Positions 1-10,310 of a DNA stretch of 64,000 nucleotides are shown piece by piece (the stretch's first letter is position 1; each line of letters begins with the position of its first letter). Below the pieces are notes generated by a model. That model saw only the letters and a program-made list of their open reading frames with translations, made no database searches and was not told where the DNA came from. Made by a program: the position numbers and the translations under genes. Origin of the DNA: Desmodus rotundus (taxonomy: Eukaryota; Chordata; Mammalia; Chiroptera; Phyllostomidae); assembly GCF_022682495.2 (NCBI RefSeq), contig NC_071392.1, forward strand, positions 132,679,318 to 132,743,317, given 5' to 3'.

Positions 1-775
1 GAAAATTGTAAGACATTGAAGAAAGAAATTGAAGAAGATACAAACGAGTACAAGCACATACCGTGTTCATGGATAAGACAAATTAACATCATTAAAATGT
101 CCATACTATGCAAAGCAATCTGTAGATTCAATGCAATTCCCATGAAGATACCAATGATATTTCACAGAACTAGAGCAATTATTTTAAAAATTTATATGGA
201 ATCACAAAAGGCCCTGCATAGTGACAGTGATCCCAAGAAAAAAGAACAAAATTGAAGGAATCATGCTAACTAATATCAAACTGTACTATAAGGCCATAGT
301 AATGAAAAAGACATGGTACTGGCATAGAAATAGACATATAGATAAATGGAACAGAATAGAGAGCCCAGACAGAAACCCATACCTCTATAGTCAATTAATA
401 TTCGAAAGAGGAAGCAAGCATGTACAATGGGCTAAAGATAGTTTATTCTATAAATGGTGTTAGGAAAATTGGACAGACACGTGCAAAAAAATGAAACTAA
501 ACCACCTTCTTGCACCACAAACAAGAAAAAGTTCTAAATGGATTAAAGATTTAAATATTAGACCTGAAACCATAGAAGTCCTAGAAGAAAACAGGCAGAA
601 AAATCTCAGACATTGCTCATCACAATATTTTTTCTGATGTATCACCTCAGGCAAGGGAAATAAGAATTTAAAAAATGACAACCCACTGAATGGGAGAACA
701 TATTTGCAGATATATCAGATAAGGGGTTAATATCTAAAATTTATAAAGAACTTATAAAACTCAATACCAGAAAAA
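1..775 (+). mobile_element. LINE-1 fragment, 3' part of ORF2 (degenerate)
   Basis: The sequence reads as the C-terminal part of L1 ORF2 in the + direction, with the usual landmarks in order: a GGAATCACAAAAGGCCC-like block, then the block encoding '[19 protein letters not shown]' (about 311-375), then 'GANKWCW'-like text near 450. Many stops and frameshifts break the frame, so it is not coding. It is cut by the left window edge and stops near 775 without an L1 3' UTR or poly(A), so the 3' end has been lost or truncated. It is an old copy; I assign the class with confidence but not the subfamily. Confidence 0.85.
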
Positions 776-905
776 AAGAAGACATCATTTTACTTTAATT
801 ATCTCTTTAAAGGCCTTATCTCTAAATGTAATCACATTCTGATGTACTAGGTGTTGGGACCTAAATGAATTTTGAGGGGATACAATTCAGCCTATAACAT
901 CTTAA
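776..905 (+). repeat. Ancient interspersed repeat remnant (MaLR-like, family uncertain)
   Basis: The stretch resembles the mammalian-wide block that runs 'CCTTATCTCTAAATGTAATC ... ACAATTCAGCCTATAACA'. It looks like the terminal part of the repeat type seen again at 39135-39620. I recall the block as common in mammals but cannot name the family safely without a library search. Confidence 0.4.
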
Positions 906-1437
906 GGTCTGGAGTCAATGATTCTCTGGAGCCTCGTGGCCAAGGCTACAAGGCCATGGCAATAATGCAGGTAGTGTTAACAAATTCCACTCTACTTAAT
1001 ACTCATACAAAGCATAGTATACTCTCATAATTGTTACAATTTGAATTTTGTCTTTTTTTAAACTACTAGTTGTCTCATTTGTATAGGAAGTTCCAAAATT
1101 TCACTCTTCCAAAATTATATACTCTTGTTAACCTTGGTTTTGTAGAATTAACTAATGCTTTGCTAGAGATGTTGACAAAACAAGTAATACTAGACCTGTG
1201 CCCAGACTGAGATAATTCTCAAGGTTGACAGTGTAAACTCTTATGGGGCTTCTCAGGGTGGAGCCCTTGGGCTGGTAACTATACCAGGAAGGAGATGATC
1301 CAGATTTGAAGCCCAGGATTGTTGTTAGGGTCACTGCCCCAAAGCTATCTTGGTGAGCCTTTTGGTTATTTAACAATACCTGTTGCTGAAAATGGTTTCT
1401 AAACCCTTTCAAATGCCTTTAAAGAACAACAGCATCT
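906..1437. other. No recognisable gene or repeat
   Basis: Non-repetitive-looking AT-rich sequence. I see no open reading frame with gene-like composition, no splice-flanked exon matching CFAP61 and no RNA gene. Confidence 0.5.
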
Positions 1438-1655
1438 CCCTGGCCAGTGAGGCTCAGCTGGTTGGAACTTTGTCCCATAACTGGAACGTTGTGGGTTCAA
1501 TTACTGGTCAGGGCACATATCTAGGTTGCAGGTTCCATCCCTGGCACAAGTGTGGATGAGAGGCAATCAGTCAGTCCTTCTCTAGCATGGATGTTTCCCT
1601 CTTTCCCTTCTTATCTCCCTTACCTCTTTTCTAAAAAGCAATGAGAAAATGTCCT
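1438..1655 (+). mobile_element. VES-type tRNA-derived SINE
   Basis: The copy starts with the bat VES head CTGGCCAGTGAGGCTCAG and carries a Pol III A-box-like segment (GGCTCAGCTGGTTGG, about 1451-1465) and a B-box-like segment (GGTTCAATTA, 1494-1503). It ends in the CT-rich 'TCTCTAGC...CCCTTACCTC' tail. VES SINEs are typical of vespertilionid and related bats, so this is a main argument for the host lineage. The sequence is diverged from the consensus, so it is an old insertion. Confidence 0.85.
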
Positions 1656-3489
1656 CAGATTTGTTTCACAATGGTAGAAATACAAGTGCATTTGTATATA
1701 GCGTCTTGATGTCTTTGAAAGAAAAGTGGCTTTATTTATATTCACTATAATCATTATTTGCTGGAATTATTTTCTCAGTAGGCAATGTCTCTTTTGCCCA
1801 TATTTATAAAGCAGGGGAGAAGGCATTTAATGAATTTCAAGAGTGTATTTAACCATAACACACATCTCTCTTAGTATATTCACATATAAATAGCCCTTTT
1901 ATTTGTTCTCTTTGGTGACCTCTCTTCTTTTGGGCATAGGTCACTGTTTGTTATTGTTTCCCATTTCCAAATGGGAGGCTGAATGATAATAATGAAAGAT
2001 TATGCAAAAAATCCATATTTAAAATAATGGTGATATGTCACTTGTGTTGCTGGATAATTATAGTAATTTGCCTCTTACACTATATGGAGTCAGGAGTTAG
2101 TTACTAGAAAACAGGGTGATAGGGGTGATTTAGGGGATTTTCCTCCCAACAGGCTGTTTGATCCTGCTGACTTTTCTCTTTAAAATCAATTGCCTGCTAG
2201 TGAATACTCTGAATTTTCCCCTGATTCAATTGGCTGTCTGCGGACTGCACCCACTGCATTGGGGTCACTGTGGGTTCTGTGTCTGTTTACACAAGGTTTG
2301 TGGGACTCTTAAAATATCATGGACCTACCTAATTTAATCTGAGTGAAGCAACTAAGGAAGCAATTACTAAAAATCATAGTCTTTGCACATGGCAACAAAC
2401 AAAGAAAAATGTATTATTTCCAAGCTCAACATGAGGCCAGTTATTTTACTCCGGGATTGCAAGCCTTTTCTACACTACAGATTTCTCTGACTTTTGGTGT
2501 TTTACACTTTACTTAATACTTCATGAAGTGGACAGTATCCTTTTGGAGAATTGCAAAATGGGGTGAAAAGAAACAAGGAATTAAGTATAGAGCTCAGAAT
2601 CTGTTTGGCATTTGGAGATTGGCTGAATGGATAGAGAGCATTTCTGGTCAAGAGGAACATGTACAGGGACACAGAAATTAAATCTAACTTTACATTTGCT
2701 GATGTGGCTCCCCAATGGGAACAGTTCTATACTTGGGCCTAAAAAGTTATTTGAAAATAAATATATGTTTTTAAATATAATTTATATTTACACACACATA
2801 TATATACACACGTATTTTTTTCACAAAACTAGCTATACAAAAATATTATTTATAATAAGTGTGGGAAAATATTCAGCTTCCATAAAACTAAAAAGCACAT
2901 TAAAACCCAAGATCTATTTCTCCCCCTTTTTGCCCACTAAGTTATAAATATGTGTTGTAATTAAGAGTTCTAGACCATGGGCTAACTCAGCGTTTCAGAC
3001 AACTATGAAGGTTGGCTGATTCAACACTGGAATACAATTTAGAAATGATTATCAGAACCTATTAAATGTTAATATTCTTTTACCTCAACTGTAGCAAATC
3101 TGAGAAAATAACCTTAAACCTGTAAAAATATACATATTCAAGACTATTCACTAAGCTAAATCATAATACTAAAATGAACAAACAAAATATATCCAAATAA
3201 ATAAATAAACTAAAAAATCCAAAATTTCCCTCAGGAGCGGCACAGCCAAATTTGTGAGTATCCACTGGACAGAAATACTGTAGCCTATTAAAAAGTTACC
3301 AATAGTGAGGGGAAATGGTTACAATATAATCTTATGTGAAAAAAATCCATGCAAAATGAATTGAAATACAAGGTAAACTACCTAAGATACATGTGCTATG
3401 AAGAGTACTAGGTGGTAATGATTTAAAACAACAAAATTGACTGAGTCACAGAAATTTCACCAAAGTAATGCTTTTTAAAAATTTCCCTT
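1656..3489. other. Intergenic or intronic sequence, nothing recognised
   Basis: AT-rich sequence with short (CA/TA)-rich stretches around 2785-2815. The 106-codon open frame at 2627-2947 runs through such low-complexity sequence, has no domain I recognise and no splice context, so I do not call it a gene. Parts may be very old repeats. Confidence 0.5.
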
Positions 3490-4060
3490 CTCTTTTTTAA
3501 AATGGGAAAATGATTAAATTTACAGAAAAGTTACAGGTACGTTTTTCTTCCTAAACCATTTGAAAATAAATTGCCAAGTCACTGATAAATACTTGAGTGT
3601 TTCCTATACAGCAACACTCTGCTTTATAACCTCAAACGTCCATCAAAATCAAAGAATTAACTTGAATATGTCACTGCCATCTAATCCACAGACTCATTTA
3701 GGTTTCCCCATTTGTCCCATTAATGTCCTTCATAGCAAAAGGGTATAGTCCATAATGACAAACTACACTTCGTTGTCATATTGTCTTTCAGTTTAGAACA
3801 GTTCCTTACTCTTTCCTTAACTTTCATGGCCTAATCACTTTGAAGATTATGGGCCCATATTTTTTCAGAATGTACTTCCATTTGTGTTTCTCTGATGTTT
3901 CCTCATGATGAGATTCATGTTGTGCACATTTGGCAGAACTGTTGTAGAAGGGGCTGGGTTCTCACTGTGTCCTCTCTGGTGCTACACATTTTCAGTTTGC
4001 CTCATTATTAATGAAGTATATCACTGTGATCACTTGACTAAAGTGACTCTTGTAGGTAAA
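3490..4060 (-). mobile_element. Ancient L1 (L1ME/L1M-like) 3' region, antisense
   Basis: The + strand reads as the reverse complement of an old L1 3' end. Landmarks are 'TTTACAGAAAAGTTACAGGTAC', the 'CCATTTGTCCCATTAATGTCC' block near 3710 and the 'TGTTTCCTCATGATGAGATTC' block near 3895. No frame is preserved. The assignment rests on recall of the family's 3' UTR text and is subfamily-uncertain. Confidence 0.65.
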
Positions 4061-5165
4061 AATTAAAATTATATTAGCTTATCCCAGTCTGTGCGGAGAT
4101 CTGCAATCAGTTTCTTTATTCCTGACCTCTATATTAGCCCTACCCTGATTTGCTTGGAAATAGCAACTTCAAATTGCCCATCCTGTTTTAACCCCCTTTG
4201 GAGTTTCACCTTTGCTATGCCTAGCATCCCACCTGCTATGTGGTTCATTTCAGGGATATGGTTCCTTACTCTCCTTGTAACCAAAATAGACTTCACCTAG
4301 GCAGGCTCTCCTGCCACCTCTAACTAGGATGCTTCATGGACCCACCTTCCAAGTGCCCACTCTGGAGCTTTGCCTACAATTTCTTCTCTTCTGAAGCCTG
4401 TTATATCCCTTTTTTCCTCCTTCAAGTTGTCTTTGCTTATCCTATCTTTAAAAAATAAAAGCTTCTTTTGTTGGTTGGTCTTTTCAAAGTGCTAGCTACC
4501 TCTTACATTTTTTATCAAGTCTGTGGGCATATTTCTGTTTGAATTTATTAATATATGCTTTTAGTCCTATGACCTTCTTTCTCTTAATTTCCTTCAATTT
4601 GTTTTGTTTTCCTCTTCTAGTTGCTTAATTAATTTTTTTGTTGTTGTCATTTGATATAAAAGCATTCGTTGGGAAGGAAAACTATCAACTCAGGTTGGGG
4701 ACTTGCAAATTAAGTGACAGTAGACAGATCAACCAGAGAAAAGTTTATTATGTCTGCAGGAGTACTTCTGTTGGTAACTCACTGAATTATCAGAGGTGAA
4801 GTAAAGGTGTATATATCAGTTTAAAAGGCATACATGTGTGTATGTGTCCATGTTAAGGCTTAAGAAGGATAATATGGAAGGTTCTATTGGGTATTATGCT
4901 ATTGAATTTTCCGTGGATGGGGTCATACTGGTTCACCCAGACTACGTAGTTGGGATTAATGAAGAGGTTACCTTGCCAGAATTAAAAATTGCCCTGGTGA
5001 CCAAGGGCTAAATAGGGCCAAATCTGTTTTCTCTGAACTTCACCATTGTGTCTCAGGAACATTGCTGATGCTGCAGGAAAAAAATGCAGTTGCATGTCAA
5101 CTGGGGAGGAGCAGAGATCATACTTTGCTGAAATTTTATATAGAAGCTTAAATTGGACTTATTTA
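4061..5165. other. Mixed old repeat sequence, unassigned
   Basis: Up to about 4640 the T-rich sequence resembles antisense old L1. From 4670 to 5130 there is a stretch with an LTR-like flavour (for example AAAGTTTATTATGTCTGC near 4740), but I cannot see both LTR ends or a target duplication. No coding exon is evident. Confidence 0.35.
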
Positions 5166-7113
5166 AAAGTATATTTTATTGATTATGCTATTATAGTTGT
5201 CCCATTATTTTTCTCCCCTTTTTTCCCCTCTACCCTTCCACCAGCATTTACGCCCTTAGTTCATGTCCATGGGTAGTACATATAAGTTCTTTGGCTTCTC
5301 CATTTTCCATACTATTCTTAACTTCCCCCTGTCTGTTTTGTACCTTTTATGCTTCTTATTCCCCATACCATTCTCCCATTCTCTCCCCCCGCCCCCGCTG
5401 ATAACCCTCCATGTAATCTCCATTTCTGTGATTCTGTTCCTGTTCTAGTTGTTTGCTTAGTTTGTTTTTGTTTTTTAGGTTCAGTTGTTGATAGTTGTGA
5501 GTTTGTTGTCATTTTACTGTTCATATTTTTTATCTTCTTTTCCTTAGATAAATCCCCTTAACATTTCATATAATAAGGGCTTGGTGATGATGAACTCCTT
5601 TAACTTGACCTTATCTGGGAAGTACTGTATTTGCCCTTCCATTCTGAATGATAGCTTTGCTGGATAGAGTAATCTTGGGTGTAGGTCCTTGGCTTTCATG
5701 ACTTGGAATACTTCTTGCCAGTCCCTTCTTGCCTGTAAAGTCTCTTTTGAGAAATCTACTGATAGTCTTATGGGAACACCTGTGTAAGTAACCGTCTCCT
5801 TTTCTCTTGCTGCTTTTAAGGTTCTCTCCTTATCCTTTCATCTTGAGTAACTGAATTATGATGTGCCTTGGTGTGTGCTTCCTTGGGTCCAACTTTGGGA
5901 CTCTCTGAGCTTCCTGGACTTCCTGGAAGTCTATTTCCTTTTCCAGATTGGGGAAGTTCTCCGTCATTATTTTTTCAAATATGTTTTCGATGTCTTGCTC
6001 TTCCTCTTCTCCTTCTGGCACTCCTATTATTCAGATGTTGGAACATTTAAGGTTGTCCTGGAGGTTCCTAAGCCTCTCCTTATGTTTTTGAATCTTCTTA
6101 TTTTTTTGAATTCTTGTTTCTTCATTCTGTTCCAGTTGAATGTTTATTTCTTCCTTCTGCTCCAAACCGTTGATTTGAGTCCCGGCTTCCTTTCTGTCAC
6201 TGTTGGTTCCCTGTGCATTTTCCTCTATTTCACTTTTCATAGCCTTCACTCCTTCCTCTATTTTGCAACCATACTCAACCATTTCTGTGAGCATCCCCAT
6301 TACCAGTGTTTTGAGTGGTGCATCTGATAGGTTGGTTGGCTATCTCTTTGTCCCTCAGTTTTATGTTTTCTGGATCTTTGATCTGTGCTTTCATTTGGGC
6401 CATTTTTTTTTTTGTCTTGGCATGCCTGTTACTTAGTAAAGGGCAGAGCTTGAGTTATTTGCCAGGGTGGGGCAACCCACATTGCAGCTGTATGTGGGGG
6501 AGGTGTCCAAAAGGGAACAGTTCTGCTTACTGGGCTCTCAGCTGGCTTTCAGTCATTTCCTCTGCTACCCACAATCAAATTGGGCCCTTCTGGTGCTGAT
6601 TCCCAGTTGGGTGGGTTTTGTGTATATTCTAGGACTCTGTGGGTCTCACCAGCAAACTCTCCTGTGAGGGTGGGAGTTTCTCTCGCAGCTGCAACACCCA
6701 CAGGTTTTTTTTTTCAGTCAGAGGCTTCGAGGCTTTATTTCCTCATGCTGGAACCCTGTGTTTTGCAGCCTGTCTCGCTCCCTAGTTGTTCCGGTTTATT
6801 TGAACACAAATATAGGACTCTCTGCTCTGCCAGCTGCCACCTCTCCCAGTCCATGAGTCACCACCCATTGCCTACCCTGATCCTCCAGCTATGGCCTTTC
6901 TGTGAGTCCTCTCCACCTTGGCTGTCCAACTCCACTCCTCCTACAGGTCTGGATGAATGTTTGTACTTTAACTCCTTGGTGTCGGACATCCTTACAGTTC
7001 AATTTTCTGGCAGTGCTGGTTGTTTTTTGTTTTTCATTTTGTTGTTGCCCTTCTTTTGGTTGTGTGAGGAGGTACAATGTAACTACCTATGCCTCCATCT
7101 TGGCCAGAAGTCC
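5166..7113 (-). mobile_element. HAL1-like ORF1-only LINE, near full length
   Basis: On the minus strand the element runs from a 5' end near 7113 (reverse complement of CTCCATCTTGGCC, the YY1-type CAAGATGGAG start) through a GC-richer 5' UTR (about 6404-7113), a degenerate ORF1 (5544-6403) and a G-rich 3' UTR. It ends in AACTATAATAGCATAATCAATAAA-type sequence and a short A/T tail at about 5166-5190. No ORF2 sequence lies between the ORF1 stop and the 3' UTR, which is the defining half-L1 layout. Its upstream side abuts an older L1 5' region at 7114. Confidence 0.85.
5544..6403 (-). pseudogene. HAL1 ORF1 (RNA-binding ORF1p), degenerate
   Basis: Reading leftward from an ATG at 6401-6403 to a TAA at 5544-5546, the translation keeps pieces of L1 ORF1p. 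These are a charged coiled-coil segment with LEQKEEINIQLEQNEETRIQ (about 6100-6175), an RRM start reading GVPEGEEEEQDIENIF (about 5975-6025) and the ENFPNLEKEIDFQEVQEAQR block. The C-terminal end LLYEMLRGFI precedes the stop. Frameshifts split it into several frames, so no protein is expected. ORF1p in L1 is a trimeric RNA chaperone. Confidence 0.8.
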
Positions 7114-8241
7114 ACTATCTTGTCTTTTTGATCACTGATCCATTATTCAGTGTCTTCTGATGTGCTGTTATTCCCTCTGGTGTATATTTCATTTCAACTA
7201 AATTCTTCAGTTTTGCTAGGTTCTTTTGTACACTTTTTATCTCTGTGTTGAAGTTCTCATTGTGTTTATCCATTTGTGTGCAAATTTCATGAGCACCTTT
7301 ATCACTATGACTTTGAACTCTATCTAGCAGACAGCTCAGCTCTGCTTTATTTAGGATTTTTTTTTCCCTAGGCTTGTGGCTTGATTTTTGTTTTAGTTGA
7401 AACACTCTTTTGTGTTTTTAATTTGCCTGTTTCTATATATTAGGTAGATCAGGTACGTGTCCTGGTCTTGAAAAATTGGCCTTATTTAGAAGGTGTCCTT
7501 TGGGGCCCAGTGGTAGAATTCCCCCTTGTCACCAGAGGCAGCTGCTCCAGAGATGTTCTCTGTCCTTCCGTAGTGATTGGGCCACAACTGCTAAAGATAC
7601 AATGTCAGGTATGGCTAGCCTCTGGCCCAGTTGGCCATGAGGCCCAGCCTTAAGAGTTGAGGTCACTGAGTAGGTGTGGCACTTTGGAGGGGTACTAACT
7701 GGGTGGATGCTCAGGGCAATTCCAGGGTGCAGTGTACAGTTTTAGCAAAGATAATGGAGAGTGTCAGAAATGGCACCTGCATGCCTCAGAACAACTATGT
7801 GGAAGGAGAATAAAGAAAGGGGGAAAAGATGCCACCCACCAGCACTTCTGTCCCTGGAGAAAGTTCCAATAGATTCCTGTCCCTCCAACACACACCCTAA
7901 AATTAGTCAATATATCAGCTTCATGTATGACCTTGGGTGCTTTTCAAAATGCTGCCTTTGTGCTTAGACTTGTAAAGAGCACAACCTTGGTTTCCTATAG
8001 CCTTTTAGTTCTATCAGATATAAGTCCCATTGATTTTCAAAGTCAGGTGTTATGGGGGCTCCCCTTCCTGGTGCAGGTCCCCTAGGATGAGGCTTGGGCT
8101 CCCTGCCCTTCAGGAGAGAATCTCTGTGATTATAATGTACTTCCCACTTGTGGGTCATCACATGGAGACAGGGGGGCAGGGTGTGTCCTGACTAGACTGA
8201 GTCTCCACCCCTATTACCTGTCTCAGTGTGACCTTTTTTAT
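7114..8241 (-). mobile_element. Older L1-type element: ORF1 N-terminus plus 5' UTR only
   Basis: Minus-strand 7115-7405 encodes an L1 ORF1-like N-terminus (LNKAELSCLLDRVQSHSDKG..., then NENFNTEIKSVQKNLAKLKN, a coiled coil). From about 7410 to 8230 the sequence is its 5' UTR, sharing blocks such as GGTGTCCTTTGGGGCCCA with the 5' UTR of the element at 21161-23570. Everything 3' of about codon 90 of ORF1 is absent, and on the left it meets the 5' end of a HAL1 copy. This is unusual, because LINEs normally lose their 5' ends. Confidence 0.65.
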
Positions 8242-8553
8242 ATACTGTATTTTGCCATATATAATGCTCACTTTTTTGCCCAAATTTTGGGGGCAAAAAT
8301 AAGGATGTGCATTATACATTGGTAGTACCTGAAATACCTTGTATCTGTTCTTGTATGTTGTAATTATGTGTTACATAAAATTTCTTGTCGCATAATATGT
8401 TCCAAAATAAATGCTAAAATTCCTTTATTATACAAAACTGCTATATATATAAATAAGTAAAAATCATATTAAAAAATTAAAACAAAAGATTATTTTTCCT
8501 GAAAGCTTGGGCCAAAAATGTGGATGCATATTATACATGCCAAAATAAAGTAT
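8242..8553. mobile_element. MITE-like non-autonomous DNA transposon (family not identified)
   Basis: The two ends form imperfect terminal inverted repeats. The left reads ATACTGTATTTTGCCATATA, and the reverse complement of the right end reads ATACTTTATTTTGGCATGTA, followed on both sides by similar text ending in TTTTTGCCC / TTTTTGGCCC. The interior is AT-rich and non-coding. About 312 bp is typical for a MITE. I could not fix the target-site duplication, so the superfamily stays open (Tc1/mariner, hAT and piggyBac all occur in bats). Confidence 0.6.
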
Positions 8554-10310
8554 TTATAGTTGTAGAAAATCTCTTCTGCTAGTCCTGAGGTCATTCTGAG
8601 AGATGGCTGTTCTATATGTAATTGTAGTTTTGGTGTCAATGAGAGGAGATAGTCCAACGTCTTAAACTCGAAGCCAGGAGCCTTTCTCTTGAATGTCAGT
8701 TTAGCTTATTTGTGAAATGTCCTTTGAGGTGGGTGCACTGTCCACACAGCAAATGTCTCCCAGTTTATCAATTTTATTAGACTTCTGAAAGAACCAATTT
8801 TTGGTTTGTTTGACTCTTCCTATATCATCTTTATTACCTACTTTATTTCTGCTCTTTTCTTTATTACTTCCTTTTATTTTGGGGATCAATTTGATGTTTG
8901 TTTTCCTGTATCTTATGAGGGATTATTAACTCATTGATTTTTAGTTTTTTATCTTTTCTAATATGATTGTTTAAACTGTAACTATCTTTCTATGCTTGAT
9001 TTAGCTGTAACTGACAAGTTTTATTGTGTAATATATTCACTGTCAGTATTTTTGAGATTTTATCTTACTTATATTTGGCCCATTAGATAATTAAAGAATA
9101 TTTAGTCTCAAATATGTAGGGATATCCTAGTTATTATTTAATTTAATTTAGTTTAATGCAATTTAATTTAATTTTGATAAGAACCCTTAACATGGGACAT
9201 ACCGTCTTAATTTTTAAGTGTACATGCAGTTTTGATAACTACTGGCACAATATTATATACACAATATTATATGTACAGAAGGTCTCTAGAACTTAGTCAT
9301 CTTGTATAACTAAAACTTTGTACCTGTTCAATAACAATCCCTTATTTCCCCCTCTCCCCAGTCTCTGGCAACCATAATTCTACTGCCTGATTCTGTGAGT
9401 TTGACTACTTTAGATATCTTATATAAGTGAAATCATGCAGTATTTGTCCGTGTGTGGCTGACATTTCACTTATCATAATGGGTACAAGGTTCATCCATAT
9501 TGACACAAATTGTAGCATTTCCTTTTTTTTAAGTTTGAATAATACTCCCTTGTATGTATATACCACATTTTCTTTATCCATTTGGGATGTTTTAGTTATT
9601 TTTTATTACTAAGTTTTAGTAATTACATTGAAGTAAGAGATCCTACCCTTTATGATTTTAATCCTTTAAAGTTTGTTGAGCACATGGTCAATTTTTGTAA
9701 ATGTTCCTTGAATCCATGGAAAGATTAAATATCCTATTATTTGGTTAGTACAGGATTCTGTATGAGTCAGTCACATTTGATAATAATGTTGACAAACATT
9801 TTATCCACATTGACTTCATCACTGGTTTGATCAATTCATGAGTGGTGTGTTAAAACCTCCTGCTTTGGTTGTGGATCTATTGATTTTTACTCATAGTCAA
9901 TCATTTTTTCATTATATATTTTGAGTCTATGTTATTATGTGCATAATTTTTAAATCACTATGAATCTTCCCTGACCTTTTAAAAATCAATTATGAAGTGT
10001 TTTTCTTTATCTCTAGTGATTTTGGGGAACCTTAAAGTCTACTTTTTCTTATTTTTAATATGGCCATACCTGCTTGTTTTGGTTCATATTTACATGCCTT
10101 ATCTGATATCATTCTTATATTTTCTTCCTTTTTTTCATTTTAGGTACATGTCTCTTCTAAACAGCGTAGAGTTGATTTTTGTTTTCAATCTAGTGTGACA
10201 GTCTTGTCTTTTAAATATTTACCTATTTACTTTTAATATTCTTATGGATTTATAGCTCCCATCTTACTTTATATGTATTTTATGTGTTTCTATTTTTCAT
10301 TCCTGGTGTT
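8554..10310 (-). mobile_element. Ancient L1 fragments, antisense, nested
   Basis: 8570-8700 resembles the outer 5' UTR of an old L1. 8740-9140 is antisense ORF2 (the translation on the minus strand includes RVKQTKNWFFQKSNKIDKL). 9170-9610 is an antisense L1 3' end (CTGGCAACCATAATTCTACTGC and the 'TATACCACATTTTCTTTATCC' block). 9640-10310 is antisense ORF2 again, up to the HAL1 insertion. All frames are broken. Positions 10298-10310 form the left target-site duplication of the next element. Confidence 0.65.

Noticed and set aside
5863..6327. 154-codon frame rich in Phe and Leu
   Set aside because: It is the antisense shadow of HAL1 ORF1; similar frames appear opposite ORF1 in other copies for the same reason.
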